Positions 1 to 6,204 of a DNA stretch of 9,776 nt are shown here, in pieces. This stretch comes from Betaproteobacteria bacterium (lineage in GTDB: Bacteria; Pseudomonadota; Gammaproteobacteria; Burkholderiales; Rhodocyclaceae): contig BNUD01000090.1 of NCBI GenBank assembly GCA_025997095.1, forward strand, positions 1 to 9,776. Reading direction: 5' to 3'. Below the pieces are notes generated by a model. It worked only from the letters and a program-made list of their open reading frames with translations, made no database searches and was not told the DNA's origin. The position numbers and the translations under genes are program-made. The number at the start of each line of letters is the position of its first letter. Position 1 is the stretch's first letter.

Positions 1-98
1 TGCGCTTCACTTGCAAACAGATCCGTCTTGAGGGCGCTACGTGAGATCATCTGCTTCACCTACTTTAAAATTCAGAACAACGTAATTTTAACAAATCC

Positions 99-216
99 GG
101 AGGAAGAGATGTTTTTCGAGGTGCCCTTCGGGCAGTCTTCGCGTCTCGTTTCTCATGCGAATCGGAATTACACCTGCATCCCCGTCGCCTCTGCGCGGCG
201 CAAGAGTTGCCAGTAA
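99..216 (+). CDS. Possible 35-codon ORF with strong ribosome binding site, running into a dispersed repeat
   Basis: A near-ideal Shine-Dalgarno GGAGGA (99-104) sits 4 nt before an ATG at 109, with an AT-rich stretch (60-97) upstream. The frame runs 35 codons to a TAA at 214-216. It starts M-F-F-E-V-P-F-G-Q-S-S and has no recognisable domain. Most of it (126-168) is one copy of a 43-bp repeat also present at 9042-9084, and its end overlaps the 3' end of the minus-strand lyase gene in antisense. It could be the surviving 5' end of a gene cut off by the repeat, a tiny peptide, or chance. The initiation signal is clear; the product is doubtful. Confidence 0.2.
126..168. repeat. 43-bp dispersed repeat, left copy
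   Basis: The reverse complement of 126-168 matches 9042-9084 at 42 of 43 positions, so the two copies are inverted and lie near opposite ends of the window. The repeat reads attccgattcgcatgagaa... on the minus strand. This copy starts directly at the TAA stop of the lyase gene (168-170), as expected for an intergenic repeat that settles in 3' flanks. A small hairpin (tgccc-ttc-gggca, 122-134) covers its other edge. No transposase or target duplication is visible. Confidence 0.75.
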
Positions 217-1118
217 TAACGATAAGAAGCCCGATCATGCAGTTTGCCTGCGTGTTGTATCGGTCCCCAATCGGCAGCTTTGGCTGCACTGATGATGGCG
301 CTGGCGGTTTCGACTTCGGAGAAATCCGGACGCATGGCGTCCAGAATGGGGCGTATCTGCCGGGGATGGATGCTCCACATTCGCAAAAATCCAAACTCCT
401 GACGGGCGCGGCGGGCGTCGTTTAGGATGCTGTCGGCGGCGTGCAGTTCGGTGCACACATTGTGCGTGGGCACGACGCCATTGGCCAAGGCGGCGGCGGC
501 GATTTCGCATTTGGCGCGGCTGATTAACGGATGCGTGAATTGACCGGGGCTTTGCATGGCGCCGCCGGGGATGGCGCCGCCGTGGTCGGACACAAAATCC
601 ATGAGACCGAAATCCAGGCTTTCGACGCCCTCCAGCGCGGCAATCTGCCAGACATCGCGCAGCGCGCCGTGCGTTTCAATCAGCACATGCACGGGGATGC
701 CGTGGCGCAGACCGTAGCGCGCTTCCGTCTGGCGCAGGGCAGTCATCTGGCGGCGCACATCTTCGACACACCGGGGCTTGGGCAGGGTGATAAAGGGCAA
801 CCGCGCGCGCGCCCGCGCCAGGATGATGTCCAAATCATGTTGCCAATGCGGGTGCGTGATGTCGTGAATCCGCACGCCAACGCGGTTGAAGCGGTTTTCC
901 TCGCTGGCAATCAGCAGGGCGCACATTTCGGCGTGTTCGGCTTCCGCCCCGGCGCGCGCGCCGTCTTCGCAATCACAGGTAATGTCGAACACCGCGCCCA
1001 TTTCCGCTTGCAGCGCCAGCGCCTTTTTAATCAGTTTTTCCGAACCGGCGTAGTGGTCGACGACGGGCAGGATGGGCGGTGTGTTTTCGCCCGCGAAAAG
1101 GATGTCATCTGGATTCAT
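168..1118 (-). CDS. HpcH/HpaI aldolase / citrate lyase (CitE-like) family CoA-ester lyase
   Basis: A 316-aa protein of the CitE / malyl-CoA lyase superfamily, TIM-barrel enzymes that cleave or hydrolyse 3-hydroxyacyl-CoA esters with Mg2+ in the cytoplasm. Family landmarks appear in order: C-D-C-E-D-G-A near residues 48-54 (the D-x-E-D motif), V-R-I-H-D at 82-86, L-P-K-P at 112-115, I-E-T-H with the metal-ligand Glu at about 148, L-D-F-G-L-M-D-F with an acidic ligand at about 174, and S-I-H-P at 249-252. Length is normal for the family. The ATG at 1118 has a GAGGGG ribosome binding site 6 nt upstream, which overlaps the stop of the preceding FAD gene. The 10-nt gap implies co-transcription. 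The exact substrate (malyl-CoA, methylmalyl-CoA, citramalyl-CoA or other) cannot be read from the sequence. Confidence 0.88.
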   Translation of the reverse strand: MNPDDILFAGENTPPILPVVDHYAGSEKLIKKALALQAEMGAVFDITCDCEDGARAGAEAEHAEMCALLIASEENRFNRVGVRIHDITHPHWQHDLDIILARARARLPFITLPKPRCVEDVRRQMTALRQTEARYGLRHGIPVHVLIETHGALRDVWQIAALEGVESLDFGLMDFVSDHGGAIPGGAMQSPGQFTHPLISRAKCEIAAAALANGVVPTHNVCTELHAADSILNDARRARQEFGFLRMWSIHPRQIRPILDAMRPDFSEVETASAIISAAKAADWGPIQHAGKLHDRASYRYYWQLLRRAEATGMQV

Positions 1119-1124
1119 GCTATT

Positions 1125-1130
1125 CCCCTC
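1125..1130 (-). promoter_or_regulatory. Ribosome binding site of the CitE-like lyase gene
   Basis: On the minus strand GAGGGG lies 6 nt before the ATG at 1118 and shares two bases with the TGA stop of the upstream FAD oxidoreductase (1129-1131). This fixes the lyase start and suggests that ribosomes finishing the first gene can initiate the second. Confidence 0.7.
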
Positions 1131-2745
1131 AATGCGTGGATTCGTTCATCGCCAGCGCCACGGCTTCGGCGATTTTGATGCCGTCCACTCCGGCGGAAAG
1201 AATACCGCCCGCGTAGCCCGCGCCCTCGCCCGCCGGATACAGTCCGTGGGTGTTCACGCTTTGCAGGCTCTGCGGGTCGCGTGTGATGCGAAGCGGCGAG
1301 GAAGTGCGGGTTTCCACGCCGGTCATCAGGGCGTCCGCCATGTCGTAGCCGCGAATCTGGCGACCGAAAACCGGCAAGGCTTCGCGCAGGGTTTCAACCA
1401 CGTAAGGGGGCAGGCAGAGACTCAAATCGGTCAGGCGAATCCCCGGCTGATAGGAGGGCAGCACCACTCCCAGGCGGGTGGAAGGACGACCGGCAAGGAA
1501 ATCCCCCACCAGTTGGGCGGGCGCTTGATAGGCGAAGCCGCCCGCTTCGAACGCCTTGCCTTCCCAATGCCGCTGAAATTCGACGCCCGCCAGCGGCTGC
1601 GCGGGAAAATCCCGCCCCGGCGCGACATCCACCACCATGCCGCTGTTGGCGTTGCGTTCGGCGCGTGAATACTGGCTCATGCCATTGGTCACCACCCGCC
1701 CCGGTTCGGAAGTCGCCGCCACCACCTGCCCGCCGGGGCACATGCAAAAACTGTAAGCGGTGCGCCCGTTTTTCGCCTTGTGCACCAGTTTGTAATCCGC
1801 CGCGCCCAGGAGCGGATGTCCGGCGAAACGACCGAAGCGCGCCTTGTCAATCAGGCTTTGCGGGTGCTCAATCCGCACGCCGATGGAAAAGGGTTTCGCC
1901 TCCATGCTGACGCCCTTTTCGTAGAGCATGGCAAAGGTATCGCGGGCGCTGTGGCCTACCGCCAGCACCACATGCGCGCTGGCGATTTCCTCGCCATCCG
2001 CGAGGCGCACGCCTTGCACCCGCCTACCGGCGTCGAGCAGAATTTCCTCAACCCGGCTACCGAAACGGATTTCCGCCCCCAACGCCTGCATTTGCGCGCG
2101 CAGGTTTTCCACCATTTTCACAAGCCGAAAAGTGCCGATGTGCGGCTTGGCGATGGTGAGAATTTCTTCCGGCGCGCCCGCCTTGACGAATTCTTCCAGC
2201 ACCTTGCGCCCCAAAAAACGCGGGTCTTTGATTTGGCTGGACAGTTTGCCATCGGAAAACGTGCCCGCGCCGCCTTCGCCGAATTGCACATTTGAATCCG
2301 GATTGAGCTTGCCCTGCCGCCACAAACCCCAGGTATCCTGCGTGCGCTCGCGCACGATTTTGCCGCGTTCGAGAATCAGCGGCTTGAAGCCCATTTGCGC
2401 CAGCAGCAACCCGACAAACAGCCCGCAGGGGCCGGTGCCGATGATGATGGGGCGGCGGCGCTCGTCGGGTCTCGCCTGAGTGACAAAGCGATACACCATG
2501 TCCGGCGTTGTCGTCAGATGAGGGTCAGCGGCAGAGCGACGCAACGCTTTTGCTTCATCGCGCAATGCCACATCCACGGTGTAGATGAAAAAAATCCGCG
2601 CGGTTTTGCGCGCGTCATAGGCACGGCGAAAAACCTTGAAATTCAACAGATCATCGGGCGAAACCCCCAGGCGGGCAGAGAGCGCAGTTTTCAGCGCCGC
2701 CTCGTCGTGTTCCAGAGGGAGCCGGACTTCGGTCAAACGCAACAT
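1129..2745 (-). CDS. NAD(P)/FAD-dependent oxidoreductase, COG2509-type
   Basis: A 538-aa cytoplasmic flavoprotein. Residues 1-95 form an N-terminal domain before the nucleotide-binding fold, as in the 'uncharacterized FAD-dependent dehydrogenase' family (COG2509). The FAD Rossmann motif I-I-I-G-T-G-P-C-G is at 100-108, with the ribose-binding acidic residue in L-I-L-E-R-G (Glu126). Further family-like blocks are F-G-E-G-G-A-G-T-F-S-D-G-K-L (155-168), a second glycine motif L-A-V-G-H-S-A (261-267), a Cys pair in S-F-C-M-C-P-G-G (332-339), and the C-terminal FAD contact G-L-Y-P-A-G-E-G-A-G-Y-A-G-G (501-514). Length is typical. The substrate of this family is unknown to me, so no gene symbol is given. 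It is the first gene of a two-gene unit with the lyase. The Shine-Dalgarno before the ATG at 2745 is weak. Confidence 0.88.
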   Translation of the reverse strand: MLRLTEVRLPLEHDEAALKTALSARLGVSPDDLLNFKVFRRAYDARKTARIFFIYTVDVALRDEAKALRRSAADPHLTTTPDMVYRFVTQARPDERRRPIIIGTGPCGLFVGLLLAQMGFKPLILERGKIVRERTQDTWGLWRQGKLNPDSNVQFGEGGAGTFSDGKLSSQIKDPRFLGRKVLEEFVKAGAPEEILTIAKPHIGTFRLVKMVENLRAQMQALGAEIRFGSRVEEILLDAGRRVQGVRLADGEEIASAHVVLAVGHSARDTFAMLYEKGVSMEAKPFSIGVRIEHPQSLIDKARFGRFAGHPLLGAADYKLVHKAKNGRTAYSFCMCPGGQVVAATSEPGRVVTNGMSQYSRAERNANSGMVVDVAPGRDFPAQPLAGVEFQRHWEGKAFEAGGFAYQAPAQLVGDFLAGRPSTRLGVVLPSYQPGIRLTDLSLCLPPYVVETLREALPVFGRQIRGYDMADALMTGVETRTSSPLRITRDPQSLQSVNTHGLYPAGEGAGYAGGILSAGVDGIKIAEAVALAMNESTH

Positions 2746-2987
2746 GGGGTGTCCGTCGCTTCAAATGGGAAAGTCGGCATTTTACAGGACAGAAGGTAAG
2801 ACGACAGCAGGTAGGAGCGGGGCGATTGCGCCTGTCCATCATACGCATATTGGTTTAATGCCAAGCGCCGCCTGCTCTCCTAGTTATCGAATTCTGCGGT
2901 CTTTTTGCGGGGCGTGGTCACGCCATACCTTGCAGGCATCTTCACTCAAGGTTACAGGGCGCTAAGAAAAAAGCTGAAAGAATACGC
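2746..2987 (-). other. Intergenic region between tRNA-Ser and the FAD oxidoreductase gene
   Basis: This 242-bp stretch should hold the promoter of the FAD/lyase unit. On the minus strand a TAAAAT (2779-2784) could be a -10 box, but no acceptable -35 lies 16-18 bp upstream, so I do not call a promoter. A frame of about 24 codons just after tRNA-Ser reads plausibly (L-S-E-D-A-C-K-V-W-R-D) but has no ATG and is too short to support a gene. No terminator is evident behind tRNA-Ser apart from a T-rich run at 2966-2972 (minus strand) with only a weak stem before it. Confidence 0.4.
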
Positions 2988-3078
2988 TGGCGGAGAGGGG
3001 GGGATTCGAACCCCCGTCAGGGTATTACCCTGAACACGCTTTCCAGGCGTGCGACTTAAACCACTCATCCACCTCTCC
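2988..3078 (-). tRNA. tRNA-Ser (anticodon GGA)
   Basis: On the minus strand the acceptor arms GGAGAGG (from 3078) and CCTCTCC pair perfectly, followed by discriminator G and an encoded CCA ending at 2988. The anticodon stem CACGC/GCGTG encloses the loop CTGGAAA, giving anticodon GGA, which reads UCC/UCU. A long variable arm (TCAGGG...CCCTGA) marks a class II serine tRNA, and the T arm has GGTTCGAATCC. The 91-nt length including CCA fits. Its own promoter lies just upstream. Confidence 0.97.
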
Positions 3079-3092
3079 GCGAAAGAGGGCGC

Positions 3093-3120
3093 ATTTTAGC
3101 AAAGATTCCCTTGCTGTCCA
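3093..3120 (-). promoter_or_regulatory. sigma70-type promoter of tRNA-Ser
   Basis: On the minus strand a -35 TGGACA (3115-3120, 5 of 6 to consensus), a 16-bp spacer and a -10 TAAAAT (3093-3098, 5 of 6) would start transcription about 8 nt before the mature tRNA 5' end. A GC-rich stretch (GCGCCC) follows the -10 box, resembling the discriminator of stringently controlled stable-RNA promoters. Confidence 0.6.
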
Positions 3121-3155
3121 GCGTTTTTTGTCTGGTGTTCCCGACTACACAACGT

Positions 3156-3199
3156 AAAAAGCATTCGAGCCAACCTGAAGATTGGCTCGAATGCTTTTT
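3156..3199 (-). terminator. Perfect 18-bp hairpin terminator between tRNA-Pro and tRNA-Ser
   Basis: The arms 3156-3173 and 3182-3199 are exact reverse complements (aaaaagcattcgagccaa / ttggctcgaatgcttttt) around an 8-nt loop. On the minus strand the stem ends in TTTTT directly behind tRNA-Pro (ends 3207) and before the tRNA-Ser promoter, so it separates the two transcription units. Because the arms end in A5/T5, it has intrinsic-terminator form in both directions. Confidence 0.85.
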
Positions 3200-3206
3200 G
3201 AATAAA

Positions 3207-3283
3207 TGGTCGGGGCGGCGGGATTCGAACTCGCGACCCCTTGCACCCCATGCAAGTGCGCTACCAGGCTGCGCCACGCCCCG
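3207..3283 (-). tRNA. tRNA-Pro (anticodon GGG)
   Basis: On the minus strand the acceptor arms CGGGGCG (from 3283) and CGCCCCG pair perfectly, followed by discriminator A and an encoded CCA (3207-3209). The anticodon stem CTTGC/GCAAG encloses the loop ATGGGGT, giving anticodon GGG, which reads CCC/CCU. The D arm (GCGCAGCCTGGTAGCGC) and T arm (GAGTTCGAATC) are standard. The 77-nt length fits. A promoter precedes it and a strong terminator follows it. Confidence 0.97.
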
Positions 3284-3294
3284 ACAAGCCGCGC

Positions 3295-3323
3295 ATTATA
3301 GGTGAGCCAATAACGAATAGCAA
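3295..3323 (-). promoter_or_regulatory. sigma70-type promoter of tRNA-Pro
   Basis: On the minus strand a perfect -10 TATAAT (3295-3300) lies 17 bp from a -35 TTGCTA (3318-3323, 4 of 6). The predicted start, near 3288, is a few bases ahead of the tRNA 5' end at 3283. A GC-rich GCGCGGC follows the -10 box. Confidence 0.75.
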
Positions 3324-3460
3324 GGCAATTGCACATCTTTTCGCGCAAAATCCAGAGATGACGCGCTTGCGGAGGGCGTGGGGCAGCAACCCGTTGTCCG
3401 TCAGCGGAGAGGGCGGTCAATCCGCGCGTCGTTCGTCGGCGGCAAATTTTCCTGTCGCTC

Positions 3461-3489
3461 TTGCCCCTTGCGTACCAAAAAACCATAAT
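3461..3489 (+). promoter_or_regulatory. Candidate promoter of the WG-repeat gene pair
   Basis: TTGCCC (3461-3466, 4 of 6) and CATAAT (3484-3489, 5 of 6) are separated by 17 bp, predicting a start near 3496 and a 5' leader of about 35 nt. In that leader CCCC (3512-3515) can pair with GGGG (3519-3522), part of the ribosome binding site, through a 3-nt loop, which might dampen translation. The call is by motif only. Confidence 0.45.
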
Positions 3490-3530
3490 CCCGACTTCCT
3501 TGGTCTACACGCCCCGTTGGGGACTTCACC

Positions 3531-4874
3531 ATGTCCATTCCTGAACAAACGCCAGTCCCGTTACCGCGTCACGAAAAATCCGTGATGAGCACAATTTTCA
3601 AAGCTGTCGCGGTCGTCGTTGTGGTCGTCATCGTGGGAATTCCGGGTTTTTCTCTGTATGTTGGCGCTTGGTATACTTTTATTAACGGTTCGTTTGAGGA
3701 TTTTGAAGAAGCAGAGCGCGCGGCGCTGACAAACGTGGCGACCGCGCCTGCCGCCACGGTCGACGAAGCCGTCCCTGAGGATGCGCATTGGGTTGATCTC
3801 ATCGGAGCCAAGCGGCTGAAACTGGTCAGGGTTGATGGCAAGTATCTCTACCTTGACCCCCAAAGCCAGCGAACGATTGCGCTGGGCGAACTGCGCCTGT
3901 CCAGTTTTTCCGACCGCGATTACTTCAATGCAGGCGGGCTGGCGCAGGTCAAAGTCAATGGCAGTGCAGTCTGGATCAATCTCAAAGGTCAAGAAGTGAC
4001 GCTGCCCGGCGAGCAGCAGCCGGGCGATTACCGGGATTGGACCCTCTTTAATGCCAATGGTAAATACGGCTGGAAAACCCGGCAGGGGGAAATCGCTATT
4101 CCTCCGCGCTTTGACGATACTCGTCAGCCATTTGATAACGAAGGTTTAGTGGCAGTGCACGAAAAAGGCGATGGATGGTACAAAATTAACACCAAGGGGC
4201 AGGAAGCCGTTCCCTTGCGTGAACTCAAGAATATGAATTTGAATTTCGCTGTCAATGGTCTGGCTGCGTATCGTTCCTACGAAAAATATGGATACATCAA
4301 CAAAGAGGGAATTGTTGTCATTCCGCGACGTTTTGATACGGCAACGGAGTTTGCCCCTAATGGATTGGCGCTGGTTTCAGCGCAGGGGAAATGGGGTTAT
4401 CTCGATACACAGGGCAATGAAATAACGCATTTGCGCTTCGACTATGCTGAAGTTTTTGCGAATAATGGTCTGGCGACCGTCAAGCTGGATGGCAAAATTG
4501 GCTGGATTAATGACAAAGGAAAAATCGTTATTCCCATGCGTTTCGATTCTACCCTGGGATTTACAGAAGATGGCGTGGCAAAAGGACTGGCAAGGGTTGA
4601 AATCGACGGCAAATATGGTTACATCAACATCAAGGGCGAAACAGTGATTCCGTTGCGTTTTGAAGAGATGACCAGCTTTGCCGCCAATGGTTTGGCACGG
4701 GTAAAGGAAAACGAAAACGACAAATACGGCTATATCAACACCACAGGGAAAATGATGATTCCGCCACGTTTCGATGAAGCTTCCGGCTTCGGTCAGGATG
4801 GTCTGGCGCGGGTGCGCGAGCATGAAACGTGGTTTAATATCAACGCTCAAGGCGAAACGGTCAAGGGGAAATAA
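3531..4874 (+). CDS. Membrane-anchored WG-repeat protein
   Basis: A 447-aa protein. A short N-terminal tail is followed by one hydrophobic segment at about 22-46 (a run of Val/Ile), which should anchor it in the inner membrane with the repeats in the periplasm. An acidic linker (55-85) leads to a C-terminal array of about eight WG/KWG-type repeats. The core of each reads K-[YW]-G-[YW]-[IL]-N-x-x-G-x-x-[VI]-I-P-x-R-F-D, followed by F-x-x-N-G-L-A-x-V. Clear cores begin near residues 178, 252, 287, 322, 361 and 398; weaker ones lie near 103, 216 and 433. Such repeats (Pfam WG_beta_rep class) are taken as beta-rich binding modules, but no general function is known to me. The ATG at 3531 has GGGGA 7 nt upstream. 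The next gene, a paralogue, starts 2 nt after the stop. Confidence 0.9.
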   Translation: MSIPEQTPVPLPRHEKSVMSTIFKAVAVVVVVVIVGIPGFSLYVGAWYTFINGSFEDFEEAERAALTNVATAPAATVDEAVPEDAHWVDLIGAKRLKLVRVDGKYLYLDPQSQRTIALGELRLSSFSDRDYFNAGGLAQVKVNGSAVWINLKGQEVTLPGEQQPGDYRDWTLFNANGKYGWKTRQGEIAIPPRFDDTRQPFDNEGLVAVHEKGDGWYKINTKGQEAVPLRELKNMNLNFAVNGLAAYRSYEKYGYINKEGIVVIPRRFDTATEFAPNGLALVSAQGKWGYLDTQGNEITHLRFDYAEVFANNGLATVKLDGKIGWINDKGKIVIPMRFDSTLGFTEDGVAKGLARVEIDGKYGYINIKGETVIPLRFEEMTSFAANGLARVKENENDKYGYINTTGKMMIPPRFDEASGFGQDGLARVREHETWFNINAQGETVKGK

Positions 4875-4876
4875 AC

Positions 4877-6186
4877 ATGTCCATTTCAAGAAAAATGTTG
4901 TTTTGTCTTTTGATTCTGGTTGTGGGACTGGCTTTATTTGTTCGTGATAAGCGTGCCGTTGAAAATGTGTCTGTCCCACATGATCCGGCAAGTATTGCAC
5001 AAAATAATGATGCCATTTCCCCAAAAGACCTTTATCCATATCAGCAAAAAATGGCAAATATGGATATTATTCCAATGATCAGGAAATCATTCCGCCGCGT
5101 TTTGACTATGCCGACAGATTTATGAATTATGGTCTGGCACGGGTCAAGGTTGATGAAAAGTGAGGCTATATCAATGTTCAGGGGGAGGTGGTAATTCCGT
5201 TACGCTTTGATGATGTATTACATGATTTTGACCATAAGGGTATAGTCGAGGTTCAAGTTGATGATAAGTGGGGTTATATCAACAGGCAAGGCGAAGAGGT
5301 GCTCCCCATTCGATTTGACAGGATAGACCAATTTTCTGAAAACAGGCTGTTTCGCGTCGAGCTTGATCATCAATATGGTCTGTTCAATGAAAAAGGAGCG
5401 CTTGTTATCCCGCTGCGTTTTGACGAATTGTATGAAAACAGCAATGTTGAAAGTGATGTTCTGGCGCTGGTCAGGCAAGGTGAAGCATGGTTCTGGCTCG
5501 ATAGAAAAGGAAAAGAAACCGTTCCTTCATGGTGCAATGTTGGAAATATCTGTGAACTCCGTGTAGAGCATTTTGGAAATGGTCGCTATGGTTATATTCA
5601 CCAAGGGTTGGTTGTGATTCCACCACGCTTTGATGAGGCCTTTGAATTCGGAAACAACAGTTTGGCAAAAATCAATATCGAGGGTAAAAAAGGGGTGAAT
5701 GATGCACGGAGGAAAGGTGGATGGGGGTATATCAATATCGAAGGAACGATGGTGATTCAGCCTCGTTATGACGATATTGGCGATTTTCTGGACAATGGAC
5801 TGGTGCGGATTGTATTCAATGGCAAATATGGCTATGCCAACGATAAAGGCAAAGAGATTATTCCACCACGCTTCGACGAAGTTGACGATTTCGACAGCAA
5901 CGATTTGGTCAAAGTGAGCCTCAATGGAAAATACGGCTATGTGAATCGTTGGGGCGACACGGTAACGCCCTTGCGTTTCGATGCGATTTATGGTTTTGCG
6001 GAAAGCGGCATGGCAATCGTTAAACTTGACGGCAAATACGGCTATATCAACGCGCAGGGTCAGGAAGTGATTCCGCCGCAGTTCGACGAGGTGGAAGGCT
6101 TTGACGCCAAGGGCGTGGCGCGGGTTGCCGTTGAGGGCAAATGGCGACGCATCAATCGCCAGGGGGAAACGGTTGCGGGGGAGTGA
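4877..6186 (+). pseudogene. Broken tandem WG-repeat paralogue (frameshift plus nonsense codon)
   Basis: The ATG at 4877 lies 2 nt after the upstream WG gene, with AGGGGA (4864-4869) as ribosome binding site. The first frame gives 82 aa: a hydrophobic anchor (about residues 7-22) and a linker, then out-of-frame residues to a stop at 5123-5125. Adding one A to the A6 tract at 5046-5051 joins this linker to K-N-G-K-Y-G-Y-Y, a normal repeat start, and places it in frame with everything downstream. That frame then meets TGA at 5161-5163 exactly where the Trp of D-E-K-W-G-Y-I-N is expected (TGG to TGA). After that, repeats run unbroken to 6186. With both repairs the product is 436 aa with about 11 repeats, close to the 447-aa neighbour. 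Two independent lesions favour true decay over a single sequencing error. Its first part looks AT-richer than the neighbouring genes. Confidence 0.8.
5188..6186 (+). CDS. Distal fragment of the broken WG-repeat gene (open frame)
   Basis: A 332-codon open frame from a GTG at 5188, 24 nt after the internal TGA. It contains about nine WG-type repeats with cores such as D-K-W-G-Y-I-N-R-Q-G, N-G-K-Y-G-Y-A-N-D-K-G and D-G-K-Y-G-Y-I-N-A-Q-G, and ends with R-Q-G-E-T-V, like the neighbour's A-Q-G-E-T-V. One unit carries an extra loop, with atcaatatcga repeated 60 nt apart (5671 and 5731). There is no signal peptide or anchor, and the GGGGGA at 5181-5186 is only 1 nt from the GTG, so independent translation is unlikely unless by reinitiation. 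I regard it as part of the pseudogene at 4877-6186; an automatic caller would list it as a gene. Confidence 0.45.
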   Translation: MVIPLRFDDVLHDFDHKGIVEVQVDDKWGYINRQGEEVLPIRFDRIDQFSENRLFRVELDHQYGLFNEKGALVIPLRFDELYENSNVESDVLALVRQGEAWFWLDRKGKETVPSWCNVGNICELRVEHFGNGRYGYIHQGLVVIPPRFDEAFEFGNNSLAKINIEGKKGVNDARRKGGWGYINIEGTMVIQPRYDDIGDFLDNGLVRIVFNGKYGYANDKGKEIIPPRFDEVDDFDSNDLVKVSLNGKYGYVNRWGDTVTPLRFDAIYGFAESGMAIVKLDGKYGYINAQGQEVIPPQFDEVEGFDAKGVARVAVEGKWRRINRQGETVAGE

Positions 6187-6204
6187 TGCCTGCACTTTTT
6201 GCTG

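Noticed and set aside
531..1178. 215-codon plus-strand open frame opposite the lyase gene
   Set aside because: It is the antisense shadow of a clear CitE-like gene in GC-rich DNA, with no ribosome binding site or recognisable motif.
1780..2479. Long plus-strand open frames opposite the FAD oxidoreductase
   Set aside because: They mirror the codon structure of the minus-strand flavoprotein, whose motifs are unmistakable.
2874..2960. Short protein-like frame behind tRNA-Ser (L-S-E-D-A-C-K-V-W-R-D), as a possible integrase or gene remnant at a tRNA attachment site
   Set aside because: It has about 24 codons, no ATG and no integrase motif, and no duplicated tRNA 3' end is visible in the window.
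4377..5057. 226-codon minus-strand open frame across the WG-repeat genes
   Set aside because: It reads the repeats antisense, spans the junction of two plus-strand genes and has no domain; a similar shadow lies at 5527-6195.
5161..5163. TGA read as Trp or selenocysteine in the WG-repeat gene
   Set aside because: All other Trp codons seen are TGG, the tRNA and gene content indicate the standard bacterial code, and no SECIS-like structure is evident. The frameshift upstream points to decay.
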